Shown: one piece after another, positions 50,734 through 59,144 of the stretch | How positions within the stretch are numbered: position 1 is the stretch's first letter | How the letters are laid out: every line of letters starts with the position of its first letter | Program-made: the position numbers and the translations under genes | Notes under the pieces: generated by a model | The model's input: the letters and a program-made list of their open reading frames with translations, nothing else | Told to the model about the DNA's origin: nothing | The model's database searches: none | NCBI GenBank assembly: GCA_009861545.1 | Contig: VXME01000105.1 | Location: 1-59,375, forward strand | Direction of reading: 5' to 3' | Length of the DNA stretch: 59,375 nucleotides | From: Acidobacteriota bacterium | GTDB taxonomy: Bacteria; Acidobacteriota; Vicinamibacteria; Vicinamibacterales; UBA8438

Positions 50734-51315
50734 CTAAAACGGGTAACCCGGCAGCCTCGGCGACAGGGGCTTCCACTCCGGCAGCGGCGCCCATCCGTCG
50801 CGATTCGGCATCTCGACCTGCGGCAGACTCTCGGCGTCGATGACCAGGTCCTCCTCGATGACGTCGTTCCGGTACAGCAGGAACGCCGTCAGCGCGTAGA
50901 CCTGGTCGGCGGTCAGCGACCCCTCCTGGTAGAGCGGCATGCCGCGATTGATGTAGTCCCATACCGTCGTCGCGTACGGCGAGCGGTAGGGCAGTATGCG
51001 CCCCGCGTCCCAGGGGTCGACGTCCCGACCCGGCTCGGTCTTCACCAGCCGGGGAGCGCGCCGGGGCTCCCGGCCGCCTTCCAGATTCCTGCCGTGGCAT
51101 CCCGCGCACCGGATCCGATAGATGCGGGCCCCTTCCGCGGCGGTGCCGCTGCCCGGCGGGAGCTCATCCCCCGTGGGGCCGACGGAGATGTCCCAGGCAC
51201 GGAGCTCTTCCGGGGCGGGGGTCCGTCCCAGGCCGTAGGTGGGTCCCTGCGCCAGCGCGGAGCCGCCCAGGAGCATCACCATCGCCAATGGCAGGAGCCG
51301 GCTAAGCGCGCCCAT
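50734..51315 (-). CDS. Periplasmic cytochrome c (SoxD/XoxG-like)
   Basis: About 193 residues: signal (LLPLAMVMLLGGSALAQ), one haem site IRCAGCHGRNLEGG, and a likely Met ligand in INRGMPLYQEGSLTADQVYALTAFLL. Its start overlaps the soxC stop by 14 nt. The arrangement as SoxC partner recalls SoxD, while the following PQQ enzyme recalls the XoxFG pair. It may serve both enzymes as electron carrier. Confidence 0.88.
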   Translation of the reverse strand: MGALSRLLPLAMVMLLGGSALAQGPTYGLGRTPAPEELRAWDISVGPTGDELPPGSGTAAEGARIYRIRCAGCHGRNLEGGREPRRAPRLVKTEPGRDVDPWDAGRILPYRSPYATTVWDYINRGMPLYQEGSLTADQVYALTAFLLYRNDVIEEDLVIDAESLPQVEMPNRDGWAPLPEWKPLSPRLPGYPF

Positions 51316-52558
51316 TGTGCACGCTCCCGTCGGCGGCGACCCGCCACGGCTGGATCGTGTTGTCGAGGCCCGGCACGCTGTAGGTCGGGTCCGGGGCCCC
51401 TTCGAAGTGCTCGGCGACCTGGGACGGCGACGGCTGCATCTGGCCCACCTCGTCCGTGCAGCGCGACATGATCGCGGTCTCCTGTCCGTCCCAGTTCCAG
51501 TTGAGGCGGAACCGGGTGTGGGCCATGCGGTGCGCCGTTCCCTGAATCTCGGCCTCGTTCCAGCTCCGGCCGGCGTCGGTGGACACCTCAACGCGGCTGA
51601 TGGCGCCCCCGCCGGACCAGGCCAGGCCGGAGACTTCGTAGAATCCGGGGCCGGCGAGCTGCTGTCCCCCGGAAGGACGCGTGATGACCGACTTGGGTCC
51701 GATCTGGTAGCCCAGCGCCGCCCGCACGGAATCGCGGCGCAGGTGCCCGTAATCGTTGTAGTTCATGTAGTAGCGGTCGACCACCTTGATGCGCCGGAGG
51801 TACTTCGTGTTGAAGATGCCCTCGAAGCCGGGGATCAGCAGACGCAACGGGTATCCGTTCTGCGGACGCACCGCCTCGCCGTTCATGCCGTAGGCGACGA
51901 TGCAGTCGTCCATGGCCTTGGCCAGCGGGAAGCTCGACGCGCCCTTCACGTTCTCCGTTCCTTCCGCGACGACCCAGGAGGCCCCGTCCTTCACGCCGGC
52001 TTCCTTGAGCAGCGTGGACAGGAGCACGCCGGTCCACTCGGCGCAACTGGTCATCCCGTGCGATTCCTGCACGGTCTTGTGCGTGTTTCTCGCCCGGTTC
52101 CCGGCGCACTCGACGAAGTGCAGGCGGGTCACCGACGGGAGGCGCCTCAGGTCGTCCATGGTGAAGATCAGCGGACGCTCCACCATGCCGTGGATCATCA
52201 GGCGATGCTCTTTGGGATCGATCTCGGGCATGAGGGAGCCGCGGGTGGTCCCCACGAAGTGGAGCGAGGACGGCGTGATCACGCCCACCGAATCCTGGAG
52301 CGGTGCCGCCACGTGGAACACGAGCCCGAACGCATCGGGCGAGTGCCTGCCGCCCGGCGGGTGCGGTATGCGAACCGAGGTCTCGAAGCGGGAGCGCTCG
52401 CCATAGGCGACCATGTTCATGTCCGCGTCGCCCCGGATGTACCTTTCCGGCTCCGGCGCCTGGCCAAAGGCCGGCTTCACCGCGCCCACGGTCAGGCCAC
52501 CCGCCAACGCGGCGCCGCCTCGCAGGAATTCCCGTCGATCAGGTCGTTTCGCAGCCAT
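51302..52558 (-). CDS. soxC: Sulfite dehydrogenase-type molybdoenzyme SoxC
   Basis: About 418 residues. Tat signal PDRREFLRGGAALAGGLTVG. The Mo-cofactor domain has the Mo-ligand Cys151 in LHFVECAGN, preceded by IHGMVERPLIFTMDDLRRLP, with TSCAEWTGVLLSTLL, PQNGYPLRLLIPGFEG and KYLRRIKVVD. The C-terminal Ig-like domain has VEVSTDAGRSWNEAEI. SoxC works with a cytochrome in sulfur oxidation; no soxXYZAB is seen here, so sulfite or another oxyanion or sulfoxide could be the substrate. ATG 52558 has a GGAGA site. Confidence 0.9.
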   Translation of the reverse strand: MAAKRPDRREFLRGGAALAGGLTVGAVKPAFGQAPEPERYIRGDADMNMVAYGERSRFETSVRIPHPPGGRHSPDAFGLVFHVAAPLQDSVGVITPSSLHFVGTTRGSLMPEIDPKEHRLMIHGMVERPLIFTMDDLRRLPSVTRLHFVECAGNRARNTHKTVQESHGMTSCAEWTGVLLSTLLKEAGVKDGASWVVAEGTENVKGASSFPLAKAMDDCIVAYGMNGEAVRPQNGYPLRLLIPGFEGIFNTKYLRRIKVVDRYYMNYNDYGHLRRDSVRAALGYQIGPKSVITRPSGGQQLAGPGFYEVSGLAWSGGGAISRVEVSTDAGRSWNEAEIQGTAHRMAHTRFRLNWNWDGQETAIMSRCTDEVGQMQPSPSQVAEHFEGAPDPTYSVPGLDNTIQPWRVAADGSVHNGRA

Positions 52559-52611
52559 GGGTCTCTCCTTCGCAGCCTGAGGTTCTCCGTGCATCGGGTG
52601 CCGCAGCCGGC

Positions 52612-52617
52612 AGTATA
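52612..52617 (-). promoter_or_regulatory. Candidate -10 for the soxC operon
   Basis: TATACT on the minus strand (52617-52612), giving a leader of about 45 nt to ATG 52558. No -35 match. Confidence 0.35.
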
Positions 52618-52815
52618 CGCCAATGCCGGCTGCTTCTCGCCGAAGACGGGCCGGCTGTCGCCGATCCAGGCCTGCCGGATCGCTGCATGAAACAAGACCC
52701 GGAGCCGGGCGATGGTGCCATGCCCCGTGCGGTGATAGGCTTGGGTCGCTGCAGGGCCGACGAGGCGGCCCGCCGCATCGTGAACGAGGGAGGGATGGCT
52801 GCGAGGGGGACACCA

Positions 52816-53673
52816 ATGGTGGATTCGACCAGACGCACGATACTCAAGACGGGCGCGGCGGCGACGGTCCTGGCCGCCACGCGGGCGTTCGCCGGGCAGA
52901 GCGCCCAGGACGGAGCGGCCATGTCGTTCTACGAGAACGGTCCCGTGCGCATTCGTTACGAGGAGGCCGGCTCCGGCTTCCCGCTGCTGGTCATCGCCGG
53001 CGGGGGACTCAACTCGTCGATTGCCGGTCTGGCCACGCATCCCTTCAACCCGCTGGAGGAGTTCGGGGCCGAGAACCGCGTCATCGCGGCGGACCTGCGC
53101 AACAGCAATCGCGGCCGGTCTTCCGGTCCGCTGGAGATCGACAGGCCCTGGGATTCGCATACCGACGACCACCTCGGCGTGATGGATCACCTGGGCATCG
53201 ACAAGTTCATGGTGCTCGGCTTCTGCATCGGCGGCCCCTTCATCTGGAACCTGCTGCGGCGGGCTCCGGATCGCGTCGTCGCCGCCGTGCTGACGCAGCC
53301 GAGCGCGTGGAGCGCGGAGCACCCCACGCTGTTCTACGACAACAACATGGGGAGTTGGGGCCCGGATCTGGTCGAGCGCCGGCCCGAGATCACGATGGAC
53401 ATGGTCGACCGGTTCCTGACCACGATGTACCTCGACAATGCGGACTTCGTCTTCACCGTGACGCGAGACTTCGTGCGCGAGCTGCAGACGCCGATTCTGA
53501 TCCTGCCGGACGACATCCCGGCGCATCCGTACGATGTCGCCATCGAGGCCGCGATGCTCGCGCCGCAGTCCGAGGTGAGCATGTTCCCGTGGAAACAGCC
53601 CGTGGAACGGATTCCGCTGGCGGTGCGCCAGATACGGTCCTTCCTCCGGGCGCATCGACCGGATGTTCGATGA
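52816..53673 (+). CDS. Tat-exported alpha/beta hydrolase with Cys nucleophile
   Basis: About 285 residues. Signal STRRTILKTGAAATVLAATRAFAG is twin-arginine. The alpha/beta hydrolase core has VIAGGGLNSSIAGLATHPF (oxyanion region), LGFCIGGPFIW as nucleophile elbow (Gly-x-Cys-x-Gly instead of Ser), and an Asp in ILILPDDIPAHPYD. The final catalytic His is not obvious. Cys nucleophiles occur in dienelactone hydrolases, so a lactone or ester substrate is possible. ATG 52816 with GAGGGGGA upstream. The next hydrolase gene starts 38 nt later. Confidence 0.82.
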   Translation: MVDSTRRTILKTGAAATVLAATRAFAGQSAQDGAAMSFYENGPVRIRYEEAGSGFPLLVIAGGGLNSSIAGLATHPFNPLEEFGAENRVIAADLRNSNRGRSSGPLEIDRPWDSHTDDHLGVMDHLGIDKFMVLGFCIGGPFIWNLLRRAPDRVVAAVLTQPSAWSAEHPTLFYDNNMGSWGPDLVERRPEITMDMVDRFLTTMYLDNADFVFTVTRDFVRELQTPILILPDDIPAHPYDVAIEAAMLAPQSEVSMFPWKQPVERIPLAVRQIRSFLRAHRPDVR

Positions 53674-53711
53674 ACGCAGGGCACGAACGGCATTGCGGCT
53701 GGAGGTGAACG

Positions 53712-55715
53712 ATGCGGTTCCCACACCATTTGTTGACGGTCGTACTCGGGATCGGGCTGAGCGGGTTTCAGGGCGTCGGCGAGGCGCAGGAATCCGCGTC
53801 GCCCCAGTTCGCGCATTCGCGCGTCACCCGGCTCGACATCACGAGCCGCGAGCCGGCCTTCGGCGGCCGGTCGTTCGGCGCCGTCGGCCAGTACGAGATT
53901 CTGCTCGGCACGGCCACCGCCGTCGCCAACCCGGGCGCCCCCGGCGAGCCCGGGATCGTGGATCTCGAGAACGCCCCGCGCAACGCGGAGGGGCTGGTCG
54001 AGTACACCTTCGAGGTCGACATCCTCAAGCCGGTCGACATCACCCGGGGCAACGGCGTCCTCGTGTACGAGGTGAACAACCGCGGCCGCAACATCGTCTT
54101 CGGCTACTTCCACGAGGCGGGGCGGGGCTACGCGGCCGGGAACGCCGGCAGCGCGTTCCTCATGAACCAGGGCTACACGTACGTCTCGAGCGGCTGGCTG
54201 CACGGCGCGCCCGGCGGCGGCGACCCGCGTCCGGTGCTGGCGACCTTCCCGCTCGCCACCGACGACGGCCGGACGATTACCGGTGTCTCGATGGAAGAGT
54301 GGCAGGACCCGGACAGCGCCGCGTTCGGGCGGCTGACCTACCCAGCGGCGACGCTCGACGAGAGCGCCGCGACCCTCACGCACCGCCAGCTCCAGGACGA
54401 TCCGCGCCAGTCGGTTCCCGCCGACGCGTGGCGCTACGTCGACGACACGACGGTCGCGGTCACGCCGCCCGCGGGCACCGACGCGGGAACCATCTACGAG
54501 TTCGTGTACGAGGCCCGGGATCCGATCGTCCACGGCCTGGGCTTCAGCGCCATGCGCGATCTCGTGTCGTTCGCGCGCCACCGTCCCGCCGACGATCGGG
54601 GCACGCCCAACCCGCTCTTCGTGGACGGCATGCCGGTGCTCGACCACGCGGTGGCCGTCGGCTCCTCGCAGAGCGGCCGGATGATCAGGGACTTCCTCTA
54701 CCAGGGCTTCAACGAGGACCCGGCGGGGCGGCGTGTCTTCGACGGCATGACGCCGTACGTGGCGGGCGCCCGCCTCACGTGGGTCAACGCCCGTTTCGCG
54801 CAGACGGGCCGCTACACGCGCCAGCACGAAGACCACAACTACCCGATGGACGAGTTCCCGTTCACCTTCGCGACGACGACCGATCCGCTGACGGGCCGGA
54901 CCGACGGGCTGCTGGCCGCCTGCACCGCCTCGGGCACCTGCCCCCGCATCATCCAGGTGGACGCCGACTCCGAGTACTACGGCGCCCATGCCTCGCTCAT
55001 CGTCACCGACACGAGAGGCCGAGCACTGGAGCTGCCGCCGAACGTGCGCTACTGGATGCTCGGGACCGCGCACCTGCAGGGCGACGCCGGGTGCCGCGAC
55101 CCCGCCAACCCGGTGCTGCCGTGGCCGTACTACCGGGCCGCGTTCGACGCGACGGTGCGGTGGGTGCGGGACGGCGTCGAGCCGCCGGCGACGCGCGCGC
55201 CCTCGGTGGCCGACGGCACCGCGGTGACGGTCGAACGGCAGGGCGGGCAGTATCCGACCATCCCGGACCGTCCCTACAACGACGCGATCAGCACGCTCGG
55301 CGTGCGCGACTTCTCGGTCTGGCCGCCGAAGGAGAGCGTCGAGCGGTACCCGCTGTTCGTGCCGAGCCTCGACGCCGACGGTAACGTCGTGGCGGGGGTC
55401 ATCGTGCCGGAGGTCGCGGCCCCGCTCTCCACGATGGGCAAGGCGGTTCGCGCCGCGGGCTTCGCCGAGGGCGACCTGTGCGGCGTGAACGGCTCCACGA
55501 TTCCATTCCCCCGGACGCGGGATGAGCGAACGCGGTCGGTCGATTCGCGCCTCTCCCTGGAGGAGCGCTATCCCGGCGGCGAGGCGGAGTACGTGAAGCG
55601 CTACGGCGAGGCGGCCGACGCGCTGGTCGCCGAGGGGTACCTGCTGGCCGCCGACGCCGAGACGCTCAAGGCGTCTGCCGCCGCGGCGTGGAGGGCGGCC
55701 GTCGCTGCACCGTGA
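53712..55715 (+). CDS. Secreted alpha/beta-hydrolase domain protein (large, DUF-type)
   Basis: 667 residues with a Sec signal (LLTVVLGIGLSGFQGVGEAQ). It belongs to a family of large exported alpha/beta hydrolase-like proteins: RLDITSREPAFGGRSFGAVGQYEIL, VYEVNNRGRN, GYTYVSSGWLHGAPG, LGFSAMRDLVSFARH, the nucleophile elbow VGSSQSGRMIRDFLYQGFNED, and TAHLQGDAGC with a catalytic-His candidate. Substrate unknown; similar proteins often sit near quinoproteins. The next gene follows 82 nt later. Confidence 0.85.
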   Translation: MRFPHHLLTVVLGIGLSGFQGVGEAQESASPQFAHSRVTRLDITSREPAFGGRSFGAVGQYEILLGTATAVANPGAPGEPGIVDLENAPRNAEGLVEYTFEVDILKPVDITRGNGVLVYEVNNRGRNIVFGYFHEAGRGYAAGNAGSAFLMNQGYTYVSSGWLHGAPGGGDPRPVLATFPLATDDGRTITGVSMEEWQDPDSAAFGRLTYPAATLDESAATLTHRQLQDDPRQSVPADAWRYVDDTTVAVTPPAGTDAGTIYEFVYEARDPIVHGLGFSAMRDLVSFARHRPADDRGTPNPLFVDGMPVLDHAVAVGSSQSGRMIRDFLYQGFNEDPAGRRVFDGMTPYVAGARLTWVNARFAQTGRYTRQHEDHNYPMDEFPFTFATTTDPLTGRTDGLLAACTASGTCPRIIQVDADSEYYGAHASLIVTDTRGRALELPPNVRYWMLGTAHLQGDAGCRDPANPVLPWPYYRAAFDATVRWVRDGVEPPATRAPSVADGTAVTVERQGGQYPTIPDRPYNDAISTLGVRDFSVWPPKESVERYPLFVPSLDADGNVVAGVIVPEVAAPLSTMGKAVRAAGFAEGDLCGVNGSTIPFPRTRDERTRSVDSRLSLEERYPGGEAEYVKRYGEAADALVAEGYLLAADAETLKASAAAAWRAAVAAP

Positions 55716-55797
55716 AGAGGACGCAGTACGCACAGTTCACCGGCCGTGCCCGGGACTGGGCAACAACCGGCATGATGCGCTGAAAGGAGACCACGGC

Positions 55798-56955
55798 ATG
55801 TCTGCATTCCGTTACGGCCTGCTGCTCGTCGTCGGCTTGAGTCTGGCGGCCGCCGGCGTTCGGTCGGCGGCCAACTCCGAGGCAACGACCGGCGTCACGC
55901 CCGAGTTCCGGCACATCAACAAGCTGGCGTTCGGGCCCGAGGGCGTGATCTTCGCGGCCGACGCCCAGGAGGTGTCCATCACGGCCCTGCAGCTTGGCGA
56001 GCAGATGGCCGGCGGGGCGCCCGGGACGCAGGACGTGCCCGCGATCGATCGCAAGGTCGCCGGGCTGCTCGGCATTGACGCCGGCAACCTGCTGATCACC
56101 GACATGGTGGTCGATCCGCGGACGCGCAATACCTGGCTCTCGGTGATGCGCGGGCTCGGCGCCGACGCCGTGCCGGTTCTCCTGCGCGTGGATGGCGCGG
56201 GCGAGATCGAGGTCATTTCGTTCGACGAGGTGGGCTACACGCGGATCGGGGTGCCCAATCCGCCGCCGGCCGAGACGCCGCTGGTGCTCGTGGACGGGCG
56301 GTCGATCCCGATCGCGAACTACCCGGACCAGGTCGATCCCGCCGGGCTGATCGGCGTGCAGACCATCACCCACATGGCCTACATCGACGGCAACCTGTTC
56401 GTCTCGGGCCTGTCGAACGAGGAGTTCGCGTCCAAGATGCGCGTCATCCCGTACCCGTTCCGGGTGGCGGACGCGGGGACGAGCGTGGAGGTCTACCACG
56501 GGTCCCACGGGCAGCTCGAGACGTTCTCGCCCGTGTTCACGTTCGTCCCGTACGAGATCGACGGCGAGCCGTCGATCGTCGCCAGCTACCTGTGCACGCC
56601 CCTCGTCAAGTTCCCGATCGCGGCGCTCGAGCCGGGCAGCAAGATCCAGGGGACGACGATCGCCGAGTTCGGGAACCGCAACCGGCCGATCGACATGATC
56701 GTCTACGAGAAGGACGGGCAGGACTACATCCTGCTGTCGAACAACCAGCGCGGCGTGATGAAGGTGCCGACGGCGCCGTTCGGCGCCGCGGACGCCATCA
56801 CGGAGCTGATTCCGGATACGGCCGGCGTGCCGTTCGAGACCATCGCGTCGCTGCAGGGCGTGCAGCAGCTCGATCGGCTGGACGCCTCGCGGGCGATGCT
56901 GCTCGTCGACGCCGCGGGAGGCGGTCTGAACCTCGAAGCGGCCGCGCTGCCGTAG
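55798..56955 (+). CDS. Secreted beta-propeller-like protein, unknown function
   Basis: About 385 residues with a signal peptide (YGLLLVVGLSLAAAGVRSAA). Blade-like strands include INKLAFGPEGVIFAADAQ, NLLITDMVVDPRTRNTWLSVMRG and YILLSNNQRGVMKV. No catalytic motif is obvious. The AGGAGA ribosome site is good. The lipoprotein gene follows 14 nt later, so the two are probably one unit on the cell surface or in the periplasm. I know no function. Confidence 0.7.
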   Translation: MSAFRYGLLLVVGLSLAAAGVRSAANSEATTGVTPEFRHINKLAFGPEGVIFAADAQEVSITALQLGEQMAGGAPGTQDVPAIDRKVAGLLGIDAGNLLITDMVVDPRTRNTWLSVMRGLGADAVPVLLRVDGAGEIEVISFDEVGYTRIGVPNPPPAETPLVLVDGRSIPIANYPDQVDPAGLIGVQTITHMAYIDGNLFVSGLSNEEFASKMRVIPYPFRVADAGTSVEVYHGSHGQLETFSPVFTFVPYEIDGEPSIVASYLCTPLVKFPIAALEPGSKIQGTTIAEFGNRNRPIDMIVYEKDGQDYILLSNNQRGVMKVPTAPFGAADAITELIPDTAGVPFETIASLQGVQQLDRLDASRAMLLVDAAGGGLNLEAAALP

Positions 56956-56969
56956 GGCGCCTGCATCCG

Positions 56970-58190
56970 ATGAGACATGCGGCGAGGGCCGCCGCCCTGG
57001 TGGCGGGGGCCCTCGCGCTCGCGCCGGGGTGCCTGCAAACGGGCGGCCCGGCGCCGGAATCCGTTCCGGGCGGGCCGCGCATCCGATTGGCCACCTCGCC
57101 CTCCGGCCAGCGGGCCGTCGACGTTGCTGGGCTGCCGGCCGCGGACCTGGAGCAATTGGAACGCGCGGCGCCGTCGCGTGACGCGTGGCAGGCGATCCTG
57201 CGCGTCCACGTCGCGCAGGCGGATCCGGGCGCCGCGGCGTTGCCGCCGGTGCTGGGGGACTACGCCGTGCACGACGGCGCGTTGCGCTTCACCCCGCGGT
57301 TTCCGTTCGATGCGGGTCAGCGCTACGAGGTGGTGTTCGATCCGTCGTCCCTGCCGTCCGCACGCGGCCCTTCCGCGCCCATCCCCCCGCCTCCCGTCCG
57401 CGCGATGGTCGAGGTGCCGGCTCTCGACCGCGAGCCGTCGACGCGCGTGGCGGCCGTCTATCCGACGGGCCCCGAGGTGCCGGAGAACCACCTCCGGCTG
57501 TACATCGTCTTCTCCGCCCCGATGGGGCTCGGAAGCGGCAACCCGCACGTCCGGCTGCTCGACGAGCGCGGCGAGCCGGTTGCCGACGCATTTCTGCCGC
57601 TGGACGTCGACCTGTGGAACGCGGATCGCACGCGCTACACGATTTTCTACGACCCGGGGCGGGTCAAGCGCGGCATCCGTCCGAACGCCGAGCTGGGCCG
57701 CCCGCTGTCGGCGGACCGCAGGTACACGCTGGCGATAGATGCGGCCTGGCGCGACGCCGCCGGGCAACCGCTCGTCGCGCCGTTCCGCCGGGAGTTCCGG
57801 GTGGGTCCACCCCGGGAGCGCGCCCTCGATCCCGCCGCCTGGCGGCTCGATCTCCCGGCCGGCGGCACGCGGGATTCGCTTGCGGTGCGCTTTCCGGTGC
57901 CGCTCGACTACGGCCTGCTGCAGAGCGCACTCCGGGTGAGGACCGGCGAGGGCCGACCCCTGGCCGGGGAGATCCGGGTGGACCAGGGCGAGACGCGCTG
58001 GGCCTTCGCGCCGCACGCGCCGTGGCGGCCGGGCGCGTACGAACTCGTCGCGGCGGCAACCCTCGAGGATGTCGCCGGCAACCGCATCGGGCGGCCGTTC
58101 GAGGTCGACGCGGCCGGGGCGCGAGGCCCCGAGCGCGCCCGCGGCGCCGTGGTGCCGTTCCGGATCGGCCGTGCGAACGGCGCGCGATAG
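56970..58190 (+). CDS. Lipoprotein with Ig-like domains, unknown function
   Basis: About 406 residues. MRHAARAAALVAGALALAPGC is a lipoprotein signal (LAPGC). The mature part shows repeated beta-sandwich-like segments: ILRVHVAQADPGAAALPPVLGDY, RYEVVFDPSSLP, LRLYIVFSAPMGLGSGNPHVRL (an Ig-like 'SAPM' pattern), TLAIDAAWRDAAGQ, LAVRFPVPLDYGLLQSALRV and YELVAAATLEDVAGNRIG. Resembles bacterial SbsA-type Ig-like domains. Starts 14 nt after the propeller gene. Function unknown. Confidence 0.7.
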   Translation: MRHAARAAALVAGALALAPGCLQTGGPAPESVPGGPRIRLATSPSGQRAVDVAGLPAADLEQLERAAPSRDAWQAILRVHVAQADPGAAALPPVLGDYAVHDGALRFTPRFPFDAGQRYEVVFDPSSLPSARGPSAPIPPPPVRAMVEVPALDREPSTRVAAVYPTGPEVPENHLRLYIVFSAPMGLGSGNPHVRLLDERGEPVADAFLPLDVDLWNADRTRYTIFYDPGRVKRGIRPNAELGRPLSADRRYTLAIDAAWRDAAGQPLVAPFRREFRVGPPRERALDPAAWRLDLPAGGTRDSLAVRFPVPLDYGLLQSALRVRTGEGRPLAGEIRVDQGETRWAFAPHAPWRPGAYELVAAATLEDVAGNRIGRPFEVDAAGARGPERARGAVVPFRIGRANGAR

Positions 58191-58252
58191 CCGGTGCTCC
58201 GCCAGCTTCGGGGCCGGGTGGACACGGTTCTCTCGGTTTCGGTTCTCGTTGT

Positions 58253-58480
58253 TCACGAGTTTGCGGAATGGTCCGAGTCGCCCTTGAGGCCCTTCGCTAC
58301 AAGCTCTTGAACCTTATCTGTCTGTCTCCGGATCCGAGTATTGAGCTGGTCCACTTCCTCTGGCTGCACGCGTCCGTCCATTGCCAGTTGCGTCACAAAT
58401 TCTCTGTACGGGTCTACGTACAACCTTGCAACGGCCGCCATGGTGTTTACGAGGGCATCCTGTTCGACCGCGATCTTCAT
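58253..58480 (-). CDS. Small hypothetical protein
   Basis: 75 residues, acidic and helical (NTMAAVARLYVDPYREFVTQLAMDG, EEVDQLNTRIRRQTDKVQELV). No signal or membrane segment. Its ATG shares a base with the stop of the gene upstream (TGATG), so the two are translated together. No function recognised. Confidence 0.55.
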   Translation of the reverse strand: MKIAVEQDALVNTMAAVARLYVDPYREFVTQLAMDGRVQPEEVDQLNTRIRRQTDKVQELVAKGLKGDSDHSANS

Positions 58481-58812
58481 CAGCTACCCTCGCCTGTTGG
58501 GCGGAACAGTCTGGCAGTGAATTGCTCCGGGTCGATTGCGAGCGGCTGTGGGATCTGTGTCGGCTGGGTGGTGCGTTCTTCCAGCTTGGTGCTCAGGACA
58601 GCAACTTCAACCTTCAGCTTTTCGATCTTGTCGCCGAGTTGCCTATTCTCGTTGCGGAGCCGTTCCTCGGAATCGGTGATCGCTTTCGTGATCGTCTGGA
58701 CAAGCGCCGCGCCGCGCCAGAAGGACACCAGCATGAAGCCTGCGATCCCGACCAGGCCGCCTGCGATCCCGACGACGATGCTGACGTTCTGCACCGACTG
58801 CGCAGTGTCCAT
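58480..58812 (-). CDS. Small membrane protein with coiled coil
   Basis: 110 residues: one N-terminal membrane helix (VSIVVGIAGGLVGIAGFMLVSFW), then a coiled coil (ITDSEERLRNENRQLGDKIEKLKVEVAVLSTKLEE) and a polar tail. The layout resembles small phage or mobile-element membrane proteins, but nothing else mobile is nearby. Codon use seems less GC-rich than the neighbours, which hints at transfer. Unknown function. Confidence 0.55.
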   Translation of the reverse strand: MDTAQSVQNVSIVVGIAGGLVGIAGFMLVSFWRGAALVQTITKAITDSEERLRNENRQLGDKIEKLKVEVAVLSTKLEERTTQPTQIPQPLAIDPEQFTARLFRPTGEGS

Positions 58813-58993
58813 ATCGGATCAATGATAGCCGGTTTGCGCGCCCGGGCCGCCCTTCGGGGGCCGTGAACGCGACCGGGATCGTGAGCGACCAGAGGTGATC
58901 CGCGTTCCTCTCCCAGGGACCCGCTCCGGCGTGCGGGTAGGAATTCGGTCGGGTGGCCGAGCGCGTTCGGCCGCTCGTGCTCTGCCGGCCTCG
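58813..58993. other. Gap without a recognisable gene
   Basis: I see no convincing coding frame in this stretch; it lies between the small membrane protein gene and decayed fragments. Confidence 0.4.
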
Positions 58994-59140
58994 GCGGTGA
59001 GCAGCGCGGATCACATCTTCGGGTTGCTGACGCACCCGATCGTGCCGCCGCTGGTCGCGGCCCTGGCCATCGGCGAACGGCAGCATGCGTCCGGGACGGC
59101 GTTTCTCAAGGCGTTTGTCGCGGCTGGCCGGCATTCCTAC
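58994..59140 (+). pseudogene. Fragment resembling MmgE/PrpD
   Basis: About 49 codons open in one frame: SSADHIFGLLTHPIVPPLVAAL and ERQHASGTAFLKAFVAAG recall the HP...PAALA-AE-GASG-FL-A pattern of MmgE/PrpD dehydratases. There is no start and no continuation on either side. Confidence 0.4.
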
Positions 59141-59144
59141 CTCG

